From positions 2,715,501 through 2,779,500 of the forward strand of contig NZ_CP038255.1 of NCBI RefSeq assembly GCF_004564135.1: a stretch of DNA of 64,000 nt. Direction: 5' to 3'. The position numbers and the translations under genes were made by a program. This document shows, piece after piece, positions 47,009 to 57,712 of the stretch; within the stretch, counting starts at the first letter, position 1; each line of letters opens with the position of its first letter. Below the pieces are notes generated by a model. It saw only the letters and a list, made by a program, of their open reading frames with translations, ran no database searches and was not told where the DNA came from. The stretch comes from Terasakiella sp. SH-1. Lineage in GTDB: Bacteria; Pseudomonadota; Alphaproteobacteria; Rhodospirillales; Terasakiellaceae.

Positions 47009-48126
47009 TGCTGACCTTTTCACGTGTTGATACCAGCCTGATGGCAAGATGGTGGTGGACAATTGATCGCTGGCTTCTAACCTCAGTTCTGTTAATCATT
47101 GCCTGCGGGGCCATCCTGACTTTGGCTGCCAGCCCCCCTGTGGCTGCACGCCTTGATCTGGGTACCTATCATTTTGCCATTCGCCAATTTGCCTATCTAC
47201 CCTTGGCGATCATAACCATGATCGGGGTTTCCTTAATGGACCCGGTGATGGTACGCCGCTTTGCGACCTTAACCTTTGCCGTCTTTTTGGTCCTTACCCT
47301 TAGTACTCATTTCATCGGTACAGAGATCAAAGGTGCATCTCGCTGGATTTCTCTGGGTGTTTTCACCTTGCAACCCTCAGAATTCCTGAAGCCCACCTTT
47401 GCCGTGGTTGCCGCCTGGATGTTTTCTGAATGGCGCAAGGACATTAAATTCCCTGGTCATTTCATCTGTACGGGCCTGTTTGTTTTGGTCGCCGGCCTGC
47501 TGGTCACTCAACCAGACTTCGGCATGACAGCGGTGGTTTCCGCCGTGTGGGGCATGCAATTCTTCCTGGCGGGACTACCCGTTGTCTTCGTCGTACTGGT
47601 GGCTGTGATCTTTATGGCCGGGTCGATCATCGCCTATTTCACCGTTGATCATGTCACCAGCCGGGTGGACCGTTTTCTTGATCCGGCCAATGGTGATAAT
47701 TATCAGATCAACCGTTCGCTGGAAGCTTTTCAAAACGGAGGGCTCTTTGGCCAAGGACCGGGCGAAGGCGATGTCAAACATGTACTGCCGGATGCCCATA
47801 CCGATTTTATCTTTGCCGTTGCCGGGGAAGAATTCGGCCTGATTGCCTGCCTATTCATTATCGGCCTGTTCGCCACAGTGGTTTTGCGTGGCTTTTCCCG
47901 CATGTTTAAAGAGGATAACCTGTTTGTCCTGTTAGCCGTTGGCGGGCTGGTCACACAATTTGGCCTGCAGGCCGTGATTAACATGGCATCCACTACACAT
48001 CTGATGCCGACCAAGGGCATGACCCTGCCGTTTATCTCTTATGGCGGTTCATCCCTGCTGTCCTTGGCTTTAGCAATGGGCATGCTGCTGTCCCTAACCC
48101 GTCGTCGCGCCGGAGGAGATTTATGA
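47008..48126 (+). CDS. ftsW: Septal peptidoglycan polymerase FtsW
   Basis: 372 residues, about ten helices, SEDS family. Motifs KGASRWISLGVFTLQPSEF, HTDFIFAVAGEEFGLI and the C-terminal MPTKGMTLPFISYGGSS. Works with FtsI to build septal glycan strands. ATG 47008 overlaps the murD stop and its own stop overlaps the murG start. Confidence 0.96.
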   Translation: MLTFSRVDTSLMARWWWTIDRWLLTSVLLIIACGAILTLAASPPVAARLDLGTYHFAIRQFAYLPLAIITMIGVSLMDPVMVRRFATLTFAVFLVLTLSTHFIGTEIKGASRWISLGVFTLQPSEFLKPTFAVVAAWMFSEWRKDIKFPGHFICTGLFVLVAGLLVTQPDFGMTAVVSAVWGMQFFLAGLPVVFVVLVAVIFMAGSIIAYFTVDHVTSRVDRFLDPANGDNYQINRSLEAFQNGGLFGQGPGEGDVKHVLPDAHTDFIFAVAGEEFGLIACLFIIGLFATVVLRGFSRMFKEDNLFVLLAVGGLVTQFGLQAVINMASTTHLMPTKGMTLPFISYGGSSLLSLALAMGMLLSLTRRRAGGDL

Positions 48127-49226
48127 GCGAGATGAAACCCTTAATCATTCTGGCCGCAGGCGGCACAGGCGGGCATGTCTTCCCCGCAGAAAGTCTGGCA
48201 AGTGAATTGCTCAGCCGTGGCTATCGCCTTGCCCTTTTTACCGATAAACGCGGCGGGACCTACAGTGGTGTCTTGGGCGAGCTGGAAACCCTGCGCATTT
48301 CTGCAGGCGGTGTCGCGGGTCGCGGGTTCTTTGGCAAGGTTCGTTCCGCTCTTTCCCTTGGTCTTGGAACATTCCAAGCCAAACGCCTGCTTGGGAAAAT
48401 GGGGCCAAGTGTAGTGGTTGGTTTTGGCGGCTATGCCTCTGTCCCCACCATGATTGCAGCTTCCCTTGGGGGGTATGCCTCCATGATCCATGAACAAAAC
48501 GCCGTTCTGGGTCGGGCCAACCGTTTGCTCGCACCCAAGGTGAAGCGCATCTGCACATCCTTTGAACAAGTCGACCATATCGGTGAAGTTGATGCAAAGA
48601 AAATTGTCTTCACCGGCATGCCCGTGCGCCAAAATATCATTGAAATGCGTCCTACCCCCTACACCCCGTTAACCGATAACGATCCAATTGAAATACTGGT
48701 CCTAGGGGGATCTCAAGGTGCACAGGTCTTTAGTGATGTGCTGCCCGAAGCCTTTGCCAAACTCCCCCCTGCACTTCGCGCACGCCTGCATATCACCCAG
48801 CAGTGTCGCCCCGAAGTTTTGGAAGATACACGCGAAGCCTACAAACGTAATGGTATGAATGCCACACTGGACAGTTTCTTCAACGATGTGCCCCAGCGTC
48901 TGGCGAAAGCCCATTTACTGATCGCACGTTCAGGGGCATCGACCTGTGCCGAAGTAACAACCATCGGCCGCCCGTCCATCTTGGTGCCTTACCCTTATGC
49001 CATTGATGACCATCAGTCACGCAATGCACATGCCATTGATGAAGCAGGGGCGGGCTGGCTCATGCCACAAGAAGCCTTTACAGCAGACATTCTGGCTGAA
49101 CGTCTGGAAGCCCTGTTTACTGAACCCCAAACCCTAAACAACACAGCTGGCGCCAGCCTGAATGCCGGGCGCCCTGATGCCGCGTCCCGTCTGGCTGATG
49201 CGGTTGAAGAATTAATCGAGGTTTAA
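48123..49226 (+). CDS. murG: Lipid II synthase MurG
   Basis: 367 residues, GT28 family, GT-B fold. [16 protein letters not shown] at the N-terminus, [26 protein letters not shown], and the UDP-GlcNAc site [23 protein letters not shown]. Adds GlcNAc to lipid I at the membrane surface. Confidence 0.96.
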   Translation: MSEMKPLIILAAGGTGGHVFPAESLASELLSRGYRLALFTDKRGGTYSGVLGELETLRISAGGVAGRGFFGKVRSALSLGLGTFQAKRLLGKMGPSVVVGFGGYASVPTMIAASLGGYASMIHEQNAVLGRANRLLAPKVKRICTSFEQVDHIGEVDAKKIVFTGMPVRQNIIEMRPTPYTPLTDNDPIEILVLGGSQGAQVFSDVLPEAFAKLPPALRARLHITQQCRPEVLEDTREAYKRNGMNATLDSFFNDVPQRLAKAHLLIARSGASTCAEVTTIGRPSILVPYPYAIDDHQSRNAHAIDEAGAGWLMPQEAFTADILAERLEALFTEPQTLNNTAGASLNAGRPDAASRLADAVEELIEV

Positions 49227-49237
49227 GAGAGTATCCC

Positions 49238-50647
49238 ATGAAGTCTTTACCCCTTTCCATTGGCACCCTTCATTTCGTCGGTATCGGCGGGATCGGTATG
49301 AGTGGTATTGCCGAAATTCTCCATAACCTTGGCTATTCTGTTCAAGGTAGTGATCTGAATGACAATGCCAATGTGCAGCGTTTGCGCGATCTTGGCATCA
49401 AGGTCTTTGTGGGTCATGCCGAAGAAAACGCCACCGATGCGCAGGTCGTCGTAATTTCTTCTGCGGTCAAGCCCGATAACCCCGAAGTGATCTTTGCGCG
49501 TCATAATCATATTCCGGTGGTACGCCGTGCGGAAATGCTGGCAGAACTCATGCGCCTGAAAGCCTCTATCGCTGTGGGTGGGACACATGGAAAAACAACA
49601 ACCACAACCATCATCGCCACCTTGTTAGACGCCGCTGAAATGGACCCAACGGTCATTAACGGTGGGATCATCAATGCATACGGGACAAACGCAAGGTTAG
49701 GCGATGGCGACTGGCTGGTGGCCGAAGCTGATGAGTCTGACGGGACTTTCATCAAACTGCCAGCGGCCTGTGCCGTTGTGACCAATATCGACCCGGAACA
49801 CCTTGATCACTATGGTGATTTTGACACGCTACGTGCCGCTTTCGATACCTTTGTGCAGAACATTCCCTTTTATGGTTTTGCCGCCCTGTGCATTGATCAT
49901 GCTGAAGTTCAAGCCATGATCCCACGTGTCTCTGATCGCCGCATCGTGACTTATGGCTATTCTCCACAGGCCGAAGTACGTGCCCAAAATGTGGATATGG
50001 GTGCCGACGGGGCGCGTTTTGATATTGTGATTAACCGCCGTGGTGAAGAGGAACGTGTCATCGAAGGTCTGCACTTCCCCATGCTGGGTGAACATAATGT
50101 GAAAAACTCACTGGCGGCCATTTGTGTTGGTTTGGAACTGGGCATGAGTGATGCCACCATCCGCAAAGGTCTTTCTGCCTTTGGTGGGGTGAAACGTCGC
50201 TTTACAAAAACTGGCGAAGTTGATGGCATCACTATCATTGATGATTATGCCCACCACCCGGTTGAAATTTCCTCTGTTCTGTCTGCTGCACGTGGCGCAG
50301 GCCGAGGCAAGGTTCACGCCGTGGTTCAGCCACATCGCTATACCCGCCTGCGTGACTTGTTTGAAGAATTCTCCACCTGTTTTAACGATGCCGATACCGT
50401 GATCGTTGCCGATGTGTTTGAAGCAGGTGAACAGCCCATTGAAGGCATTGATAAGGATAATCTAGCTGAAAGCCTGATTTCCCACGGGCATCGCCATGTC
50501 ATCGCCCTTGAAAATCAAGATGCCTTAGCTGGTGTGATCAACGACATCGCCAGCCCCGGTGATTATGTGGTCTGCTGTGGGGCAGGCAGTATTTCAGCCT
50601 GGGCTTACGCCCTGCCCGATCAACTGAGCAAAGTTAAAGAAGGATAA
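49238..50647 (+). CDS. murC: UDP-MurNAc--L-alanine ligase MurC
   Basis: 469 residues. [14 protein letters not shown] near the start, ATP site [32 protein letters not shown], and VQPHRYTRL. First amino-acid addition to UDP-MurNAc. 11 nt after murG, 5 nt before murB. Confidence 0.96.
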   Translation: MKSLPLSIGTLHFVGIGGIGMSGIAEILHNLGYSVQGSDLNDNANVQRLRDLGIKVFVGHAEENATDAQVVVISSAVKPDNPEVIFARHNHIPVVRRAEMLAELMRLKASIAVGGTHGKTTTTTIIATLLDAAEMDPTVINGGIINAYGTNARLGDGDWLVAEADESDGTFIKLPAACAVVTNIDPEHLDHYGDFDTLRAAFDTFVQNIPFYGFAALCIDHAEVQAMIPRVSDRRIVTYGYSPQAEVRAQNVDMGADGARFDIVINRRGEEERVIEGLHFPMLGEHNVKNSLAAICVGLELGMSDATIRKGLSAFGGVKRRFTKTGEVDGITIIDDYAHHPVEISSVLSAARGAGRGKVHAVVQPHRYTRLRDLFEEFSTCFNDADTVIVADVFEAGEQPIEGIDKDNLAESLISHGHRHVIALENQDALAGVINDIASPGDYVVCCGAGSISAWAYALPDQLSKVKEG

Positions 50648-50652
50648 GTGAC

Positions 50653-51585
50653 GTGAATACAGGGATCACATTCAAAGAAGGATTATTGGACAAGCTGCCC
50701 GCCGTGCGTGGCCGCATAAGCGCCAATGCGCCTTTGGATAAGATTACCTGGTTCCGCGTCGGCGGTCCGGCCGAAGTCATGTTTCGCCCCGAAGATGCCC
50801 ATGACCTTGCTTATTTCATTACCAATAAGCCTGCCGATGTGCCGCTAACCTTTATCGGGGTTGGGTCCAACCTGCTGGTGCGCGATGGCGGCATCCCCGG
50901 TGTGGTGGTGCGTCTGGGGCGCAATTTTGCAGAAATTACCGTTCAAGGTGACATGGTGATTGCCGGGGCGGGGGCCCTGGATGGCAATGTCGCCAAAGTC
51001 GCCCATGATAATTCTTTGGGCGGTTTAGAATTTCTTAGTGGTATTCCCGGCACAATAGGCGGTGCATTACGCATGAACGCAGGTGCTTATGGTCGGGAGA
51101 TGAAAGACGTGCTGATTGACACAACCGTCATTTCACCAGAGGGCGAAGTTCAAACCCTCACACTGGATGAGTTGGGATATGGCTATCGTCATTGTGATTT
51201 GGGCAGTGACTGGACCTTCCTGTCTGCCCGCCTGAAAGGTACCCCGGTGGATCAAGAGACCATCGCCACTGAAATGCAGAAAATTCAAAACGCACGCGGC
51301 GATAGCCAACCGATCCGTTCCCGAACAGGCGGGTCGACCTTTGCCAACCCCGAAGGGCACAAGGCATGGCAACTCATTGATGCCGCGGGATGTCGCGGGC
51401 TGAAACGTGGCGGGGCACAGGTTTCTGAACAACATTGTAATTTCCTGCTCAACACAGGGGACGCCACAGCGGCGGACCTGGAAGGCTTGGGCGAAGAAGT
51501 ACGCCAACGAGTAAAAGAGACCAGCGGTGTTGAACTGCGATGGGAAATTAAACGGATTGGACTGGAAAAAGGAGAAGACGCATGA
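50653..51585 (+). CDS. murB: UDP-N-acetylenolpyruvoylglucosamine reductase MurB
   Basis: 310 residues, FAD enzyme. ITWFRVGGPAEVMFRP, VGSNLLVRDGGIPGVVV, the FAD/NADPH site GGLEFLSGIPGTIGGALRMN, GSTFANPEGHKAWQLID and the C-terminal Glu in GVELRWEIKRIG. Starts at GTG 50653; the stop overlaps ddl. Confidence 0.95.
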   Translation: MNTGITFKEGLLDKLPAVRGRISANAPLDKITWFRVGGPAEVMFRPEDAHDLAYFITNKPADVPLTFIGVGSNLLVRDGGIPGVVVRLGRNFAEITVQGDMVIAGAGALDGNVAKVAHDNSLGGLEFLSGIPGTIGGALRMNAGAYGREMKDVLIDTTVISPEGEVQTLTLDELGYGYRHCDLGSDWTFLSARLKGTPVDQETIATEMQKIQNARGDSQPIRSRTGGSTFANPEGHKAWQLIDAAGCRGLKRGGAQVSEQHCNFLLNTGDATAADLEGLGEEVRQRVKETSGVELRWEIKRIGLEKGEDA

Positions 51586-52493
51586 CCACACATGTTGCTG
51601 TCCTCATGGGCGGATGGTCCTCTGAGCGCGAAGTATCACTGGTGAGTGGGGCCGCTTGCGCCAAAGGTTTGCAAGAAGCAGGCTACAGCGTGACCACGGT
51701 TGATATCCAGCGTGATATGGGCACCTTGCTCACCCGTCTTTATCCCAAACCGGATGTCATCTTTAATGCGCTGCACGGCCCTTATGGCGAAGATGGCTGC
51801 ATTCAGGGTTTCCTCAATATCATCAATATCCCCTACACCCATTCCGGTGTCATGGCATCTGCCATGGCAATGGACAAACCCATGGCCAAGCGCCTGTTTG
51901 AACAAGTCGGCATTCCATGTGCGAAACATATTATGGCAAAGCGCGATGATGTGCTCGCAGGTGATGTGATGGAACGCCCCTATGTCATCAAGCCCTCCAA
52001 TGAAGGCTCCAGCGTTGGTGTGAAAGTGGTCTTTGAAGGTGACGAGCCACCCTTTTCCCATGATGATTGGCCTTATGGCGAAGAAGTCATGGTTGAACAA
52101 TTTATCGCCGGGCGTGAACTGACTGTCGCCGTCATGGGCGATAAGGGTGCCTTGGGTGTTACAGAAATCGGCACGGACCATAAATTTTATGATTATGACG
52201 CCAAATATGCCGATGGCGGGTCCTGGCATGAAGTCCCTGCCAAAATTCCGGCAGATATTGAAAAGCGCGTCAAAGAACTCTCAGAACTGGCCCATAACAC
52301 ATTGGGCTGTCGCGGTGTCTCGCGTGCAGATTTCCGTTATGACGAGGAAAAGGGTGAACTTTATATTCTGGAAGTCAACACCCAACCAGGTATGACCCCA
52401 ACCTCATTGGTACCTGAACAGGCCGCAGCGGCTGGGATTTCCTTCCCGAAACTGGTTGCCTGGATGGTGGAGGAAGCCCAATGCGACAGTTAA
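51582..52493 (+). CDS. ddl: D-alanine--D-alanine ligase
   Basis: 303 residues, ATP-grasp. MGGWSSEREVSLVSG, ALHGPYGEDGCIQG, KPSNEGSSVGV, and the metal site ILEVNTQPGMTPTSLVPEQA. Supplies the dipeptide for MurF. ddlB position between murB and ftsQ. Overlaps ftsQ by 13 nt. Confidence 0.95.
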   Translation: MTTHVAVLMGGWSSEREVSLVSGAACAKGLQEAGYSVTTVDIQRDMGTLLTRLYPKPDVIFNALHGPYGEDGCIQGFLNIINIPYTHSGVMASAMAMDKPMAKRLFEQVGIPCAKHIMAKRDDVLAGDVMERPYVIKPSNEGSSVGVKVVFEGDEPPFSHDDWPYGEEVMVEQFIAGRELTVAVMGDKGALGVTEIGTDHKFYDYDAKYADGGSWHEVPAKIPADIEKRVKELSELAHNTLGCRGVSRADFRYDEEKGELYILEVNTQPGMTPTSLVPEQAAAAGISFPKLVAWMVEEAQCDS

Positions 52494-53302
52494 GCGTCAA
52501 ACGCAAACCATTCTGGAAAAAACCACTCTTTCGCCCCATGGCCTTTGCCACTGCCATGGGGGTCACAGCGATCTTAATGATCTATGCTGTCAAGACAGGT
52601 ATGGCTGACTTCGCCACCCTGCGCATGGAAACCGCCGCTGTCACAGCCAGCGCCGACAGCGGCTTTATCCTGAAAGACGTTTTGGTCGAGGGCCGTGAAA
52701 ACACCCCGGCAGAAGATTTGCGTGCCGTAGTCAATCTCAACATTGACCAGCCCATCCTGAAAGTCGACCCCGTGATCTTGCGCCAACGCGTCGAGGCCCT
52801 GCCCTGGGTGGCAACCGCTTCGGTTGAACGCCAGCTGCCTGATGTGATCCATATCAAACTGAATGAGCACCGCCCTACAGCCATGTGGCAACATGATGGG
52901 ACCTTCTCTCTTATCAACAAAGACGGGGAAGTGATCCTGACAGGCGGCGATGACATCAAGGTCTTTTCTCACCTGCCGCTGGTGGTTGGCAAAGGGGCAC
53001 CCCCCCATGCCCAGCAGGTCCTCGCCATCCTGCGTTCAGAACCGGAATTAAACAAAAAGGTCAAAGCTGCCGTGCGTGTTTCTGAGCGTCGCTGGGACAT
53101 TGCCATGGAAAACGGCATTTTTATCCGCCTGCCGGAAGATCACCCGGAAAAAGCCTGGTCTCGTCTGGCGATTTACAATAAACAACACGAAATTTTTGCC
53201 AAGAATCTGCAAAGCGTCGATATGAGACTGCCCGATCGAATTTTAGTGAAAATTGAAGGTTTGGAAACGATTCGTAAACCACTTATGGGGCAAGATACAT
53301 AA
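52481..53302 (+). CDS. ftsQ: Cell division protein FtsQ
   Basis: 273 residues. Membrane helix near 26-42 (AMGVTAILMIYAV), then POTRA domain (FILKDVLVEGRENTPAEDLRA) and the beta domain with LPWVATASVERQLPDVI and VDMRLPDRILVKI. Bridges early and late divisome proteins. Confidence 0.94.
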   Translation: MRQLSVKRKPFWKKPLFRPMAFATAMGVTAILMIYAVKTGMADFATLRMETAAVTASADSGFILKDVLVEGRENTPAEDLRAVVNLNIDQPILKVDPVILRQRVEALPWVATASVERQLPDVIHIKLNEHRPTAMWQHDGTFSLINKDGEVILTGGDDIKVFSHLPLVVGKGAPPHAQQVLAILRSEPELNKKVKAAVRVSERRWDIAMENGIFIRLPEDHPEKAWSRLAIYNKQHEIFAKNLQSVDMRLPDRILVKIEGLETIRKPLMGQDT

Positions 53303-53342
53303 AGGCTGCTGTCAAAATTCAGCCCCATGTTTTGAAATTGGA

Positions 53343-54602
53343 ATGAAAACCGTGACGAAGAAAACCAGAAATGGCCTGATTGCCGCCCTGGATATTGGCA
53401 CCACCAAGGTGTCCTGCTTCGTTGCGCGTGCCCAAAAAGATCAAAACATCGAAATCGTCGGCCTGTCCCACCAAATCGCCAACGGCCTGCGCCGTGGTGT
53501 CATTGTAGATATGGAAGCGGCTGAAAAATCCATTCGCTCTGCCGTTCATGTCGCCGAAGAAATGGCCGATGATACCATTGACAGTGTGATTGTTTCCCTA
53601 TCCGGTGGTCATCCTGCTGCCACACTGCATGACGTGGAAACCAACGTTCATACCCAAAAGATCGAAGGTTTGGACATCATGCGCCTGTTTTCACAGGCAC
53701 GTAGCCAAGGCCAGCTGCCAAAAGACCATGTGTTGCTGCACACCCTGCCAACAGAATTCAGCATCAATGGTGAAAGCGGTGTGCGCGACCCGCGTGGCAT
53801 GGCCGGGGATCGTTTAAGTGTACGCATGAATTTGGTTTCAGCTAATTCCTCCACCGTTCAAAACCTCAAAACCTGTCTGGAACGCTGTCACTTAAGTGTG
53901 GAAGAAGAAGTGGTATCTTCTTATGCCACAGGTCTGGGCTGTCTGGTGGAAGATGAAATGAATTTGGGCTGCTGCGTTGTGGATATGGGCGGCGGCACCA
54001 CAGACCTGGCAGTCTTTATTGACGGGTCCTTGGTCTATGTGGACAGTATCGCTGTGGGTGGATCCCAAGTCACTAACGATATTTCACGCGGGCTAAACAC
54101 CCCTGTGGCCCATGCTGAACGCATGAAAACAAAATTCGGCAGCTGCCTGCCTGCGCCCAGTGATGATCATGAAATTTTGCGTGTCCCTGTTCTTGGGGAA
54201 GAAGATGATGCCGAAGGAACAACGGAATCCCGTTCCACACTCGTCAGTATCATCCAGCCGCGCCTTGAAGAAACATTTGAGCTGGTGCGCGAACGTCTGG
54301 AACATTCCGGTTTTGACAAGGCTATTGGCCGTCAGGTTGTCCTAACAGGCGGGGCTTCGCAATTGCGTGGTGTACCGGAACTGGCGTCACGCGTGCTCAG
54401 TAAACGTATTCGTCTGGCCCGCCCCCACCATTTACAGGGCTTGGCAGACGCAACAAGCGGACCGGAGTTTTCCACCTGCGTCGGTCTCTTAAAATATGCA
54501 TTTGAGAAACAAGGGGTATGGCCGACAGGCTCCCCCCAATCCGGGCCAGACCCAAATAGTCTTTTTGGAAAATTTGGGCATTGGTTTAAACAAAATTTTT
54601 AA
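53343..54602 (+). CDS. ftsA: Cell division protein FtsA
   Basis: 419 residues from ATG 53343. Actin fold: IAALDIGTTKVSCFVAR, the 1C region VETNVHTQKIEG, VVDMGGGTTDLAVF for phosphate binding, and LTGGASQLRG. The C-terminal LFGKFGHWFKQNF is the amphipathic membrane-targeting helix. Tethers FtsZ to the membrane. The frame upstream overlaps ftsQ but is unlikely to be translated. Confidence 0.95.
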   Translation: MKTVTKKTRNGLIAALDIGTTKVSCFVARAQKDQNIEIVGLSHQIANGLRRGVIVDMEAAEKSIRSAVHVAEEMADDTIDSVIVSLSGGHPAATLHDVETNVHTQKIEGLDIMRLFSQARSQGQLPKDHVLLHTLPTEFSINGESGVRDPRGMAGDRLSVRMNLVSANSSTVQNLKTCLERCHLSVEEEVVSSYATGLGCLVEDEMNLGCCVVDMGGGTTDLAVFIDGSLVYVDSIAVGGSQVTNDISRGLNTPVAHAERMKTKFGSCLPAPSDDHEILRVPVLGEEDDAEGTTESRSTLVSIIQPRLEETFELVRERLEHSGFDKAIGRQVVLTGGASQLRGVPELASRVLSKRIRLARPHHLQGLADATSGPEFSTCVGLLKYAFEKQGVWPTGSPQSGPDPNSLFGKFGHWFKQNF

Positions 54603-54731
54603 GTTTAGAATTTGTTTAGGATTTTAAGAGTAAACTACAATAACGGCTATTAACCGACATGAATAAGACGGAAATAGTCAGAACGATAACAAGGCAAGTC
54701 ACACGTTGTTAAGTCGAAAGGGCAGATAGAT

Positions 54732-56363
54732 ATGGCTATCAACTTCCAAGCGCCGGAAAATCATCCGGCCCCGGTCCAGACAGGACCGCGCATTTCCGTC
54801 ATCGGTGTCGGCGGTGCAGGCGGTAACGCTGTCAACAACATGATCCAATCCGCACTTGAAGGGGTTGAATTCGTTGTTGCCAACACAGATGCACAAGCAC
54901 TGACCCAATCCAAATCCGATCATCGCATCCAGTTGGGTGCACAGCTGACATCCGGTCTGGGTGCAGGCTCTAAACCTGATGTTGGTCGCGATGCTGCACT
55001 TGAATCTATTGATGACATCATGCAGCAGATTGCAGGCTCCAACATGGTCTTCATCACCGCTGGCATGGGCGGCGGTACAGGCACAGGCGCAGCCCCTGTG
55101 ATTGCACACGCCGCACGTGAAGCTGGCATCCTGACGGTAGGTGTTGTCACAAAACCCTTCCAGTTTGAAGGTGTGCACCGCATGCGTTTGGCCGAAGCCG
55201 GCATTTCGGAAATGCAAAAATATGTGGATACACTGATCGTGATCCCGAACCAGAATTTGTTCCGTATCGCAACGGAAAACACAACATTTGCAGAAGCCTT
55301 CCAAATGGCTGATGAAGTGCTGCATTCCGGTGTTCGCGGTGTGACTGACCTGATGGTTCGCCCCGGCATGATCAACCTTGACTTTTCTGACATCAAAACC
55401 GTGATGATGGAAATGGGCAAGGCCATGATGGGTACAGGCGAAGCCGAAGGCGAGCGTCGTGCAACCGAAGCTGCCGAAGCTGCCATTTCCAACCCGCTTC
55501 TGGATGATAGCTCCATGAAAGGGGCCAAAGGCGTTCTCATCAACATCACAGGCGGCATGGATATCTCGCTCTTTGAAGTTGACGAAGCAGCCAACCGTAT
55601 CCGTGAAGAAGTTGACTCTGATGCCAACATCATCTTCGGGACAACATTGGATGAAACCCTGTCAGGTAAAATGCGTGTGTCCGTTGTGGCAACTGGCATT
55701 GATGTGATCGAAGCTGAAAACCCGCAGCCGCGTGTTCTTGATGTGGCTTCTGACATGGTAAAACCGCAAATGGCCCCAAAACCGGCACCCGCACCGGCAC
55801 CGGCACCTATGGGACAAGCGGAAACAGCAGCAACAAACGTGGCCTCACGCGTTCTGTCCATGCAGTCTGTTGCACAGCCTGTAAACCAGCCCCAAGCCGT
55901 TGCCCAGCCTGTTGAACAACCTGTTGCCCAGCAACCGAACCCGGCAACAATGGCAGAACAGGTCAGCCGACGTATCCAGAATACATTGCGCGAACCGCAA
56001 GCCGCTGAAATGCCCCAGCAAGAAGCACGTACACCTTATATCCCGCCAGCAGCCGTCCAAGCACCTGCGGCTGACGAGCCTATGATTGCTACAAGCCCTT
56101 TTGCCAAAAAGGTTGAAGAAGCTGTTGAACACAATCTAGCGGAACAACCGATTGAAGAAGAAAAGCCTGCCGGGGGCCTGTTTGGCCGCATTACAGGTTT
56201 CTCCCGTGCCCCGAAACCCAAGGAAGCACCAAGTGCTGAAATTCATGAAATGTCGCAGCCAAGTCTGGACATTTCCCCGGCAGACCGCCCGGTGACATCT
56301 CAGCATGCCGGTGAAGATGATTTGCTTGACATTCCGGCGTTCTTGCGTCGCCAAGCAAACTAA
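54732..56363 (+). CDS. ftsZ: Cell division protein FtsZ
   Basis: 543 residues. Tubulin-like GTPase core about 20-335 ([14 protein letters not shown], tubulin signature [24 protein letters not shown]). A 190-residue Ala/Pro/Gln-rich linker follows, long compared with E. coli but usual in alphaproteobacteria, then the C-terminal peptide [12 protein letters not shown] that binds FtsA and others. A 129-nt gap from ftsA probably holds its own promoter. Confidence 0.97.
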   Translation: MAINFQAPENHPAPVQTGPRISVIGVGGAGGNAVNNMIQSALEGVEFVVANTDAQALTQSKSDHRIQLGAQLTSGLGAGSKPDVGRDAALESIDDIMQQIAGSNMVFITAGMGGGTGTGAAPVIAHAAREAGILTVGVVTKPFQFEGVHRMRLAEAGISEMQKYVDTLIVIPNQNLFRIATENTTFAEAFQMADEVLHSGVRGVTDLMVRPGMINLDFSDIKTVMMEMGKAMMGTGEAEGERRATEAAEAAISNPLLDDSSMKGAKGVLINITGGMDISLFEVDEAANRIREEVDSDANIIFGTTLDETLSGKMRVSVVATGIDVIEAENPQPRVLDVASDMVKPQMAPKPAPAPAPAPMGQAETAATNVASRVLSMQSVAQPVNQPQAVAQPVEQPVAQQPNPATMAEQVSRRIQNTLREPQAAEMPQQEARTPYIPPAAVQAPAADEPMIATSPFAKKVEEAVEHNLAEQPIEEEKPAGGLFGRITGFSRAPKPKEAPSAEIHEMSQPSLDISPADRPVTSQHAGEDDLLDIPAFLRRQAN

Positions 56364-56421
56364 GGTCTGAATCTGCCTTTTCAGACCTGAACGGGTCACA
56401 CCGTTCAAACAACGTGACTTG

Positions 56422-56476
56422 AAAGCCGATTTCTTGGTGAAACACATTTTTGTGCGATCCATGAAATCGGCTTTTT
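56422..56476 (+). terminator. Rho-independent terminator after ftsZ
   Basis: Arms AAAGCCGATTTC (56422-56433) and GAAATCGGCTTT (56463-56474), inner CACA/TGTG stem, then TTTT. Marks the end of the dcw transcript. Confidence 0.88.
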
Positions 56477-56618
56477 TATTAATAACTTACATACTATTAC
56501 GCTTGTAACAAAACGTAACAAAGGTTGATTTGAGTTCTGTCTATGAAGCGCGTAATAATGCATCCTAGAAAATTAGAGATAAGGGTTTTCCCTTAAACAA
56601 ACAGGTGACAGAGACGTT

Positions 56619-57569
56619 ATGACAAATATTAAAAACCAGAACGCAACAACGGCCCTTCGTCAAAAAACCCTCAAGACAGCGATTAACTGTTCCGGCATTG
56701 CCCTGCATTCTGGTGAAAAAGTCTCCATTACCCTGAAACCTGCCCAAGCCGATAGCGGGGTGGTATTCAAACGTGTTGATATTGCTGGTAAAGGCGCTGA
56801 GATCAAAGCGACTTACGACAATGTGATTGAAACCACGCTTTGTACAAAAATTGGCAACGCTGATGGTATCAGTGTTGCGACTATTGAACATCTGATGGCT
56901 GCACTGGCAGGCTGCGGCATTGACAATCTGCTGGTTGAAATCAATGGCCCGGAAATGCCTGTCATGGATGGTAGTTCGGCCCCGTTTGTGTTCCTGATTG
57001 AATGTGCCGGCGTGAAAGAACTGGATGCGCCGCGCAAAGCCATTCGTATTGAAAAACCTGTCAGCGTTGAAGACAAAGGCCGTTTTGCCGGCTTCCAGCC
57101 TTGTGAAGGCAGCATCTTTGATTTCACAATTGATTTTGATGACCCGACCATCGCCCAGCAACAACAGACCGTTCACATGGGCCGTGGCATTTTTAAAGAA
57201 GAACTTTCCCGTGCACGCACTTTCTGCCGCCTGCAGGAAGTTGAATATATGCGGGCCAATGGTCTGGCCCGTGGCGGTTCACTTGACAATGCGGTTGTGG
57301 TGAGTGCAGATGGGGTCATGAACGAAGGTGGCCTTCGTTTTGACAATGAATTTGTCCGTCACAAAATTCTGGATGCCGTCGGTGACATCTCTCTGGCTGG
57401 TCTGCCGATCATTGGCCGCTACACAGGCATTTGTTCCGGCCACTACCTGAACAACCAGCTGCTTCACGCCCTGATGGCAAATCAGGATGCCTGGTCCATC
57501 GTGCCAATGACAGCTGATGATTTGAACGCCGCTTACAGCGAACAGCGCAAAGTCGCAAAATCGGCCTAA
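56619..57569 (+). CDS. lpxC: UDP-3-O-acyl-N-acetylglucosamine deacetylase LpxC
   Basis: 316 residues. First committed step of lipid A synthesis. Zinc ligands in VATIEHLMAALAG (His) and in RHKILDAVGDISLAG (His and Asp); also TLCTKIGN near the start. The family extension at the N-terminus (KNQNATTALRQKTLK) is present. So the organism makes lipopolysaccharide. Flanked by terminators, so it is transcribed alone. Confidence 0.96.
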   Translation: MTNIKNQNATTALRQKTLKTAINCSGIALHSGEKVSITLKPAQADSGVVFKRVDIAGKGAEIKATYDNVIETTLCTKIGNADGISVATIEHLMAALAGCGIDNLLVEINGPEMPVMDGSSAPFVFLIECAGVKELDAPRKAIRIEKPVSVEDKGRFAGFQPCEGSIFDFTIDFDDPTIAQQQQTVHMGRGIFKEELSRARTFCRLQEVEYMRANGLARGGSLDNAVVVSADGVMNEGGLRFDNEFVRHKILDAVGDISLAGLPIIGRYTGICSGHYLNNQLLHALMANQDAWSIVPMTADDLNAAYSEQRKVAKSA

Positions 57570-57584
57570 TCCATAAAGTCGTAG

Positions 57585-57612
57585 CCCCGCATTCATTTTG
57601 CGGGGTTATTTT
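57585..57612 (+). terminator. Rho-independent terminator after lpxC
   Basis: CCCCGC / GCGGGG around a 9-nt loop (57591-57599), followed by TTATTTTT. Confidence 0.88.
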
Positions 57613-57712
57613 TGTTTATGCCTTAAATTTTATTAGATTTGCATAGAGACAAAAGCCAAAAAATTGATATAGTCAGCCCTAACACGTTCATATTGAGACT
57701 GACAGAACTTCA

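Noticed and set aside
54603-54731. CtrA box (TTAA-N7-TTAA) before ftsZ
   Set aside because: TTAACCGACATGAATAA comes near but lacks the second TTAA; not enough to call.
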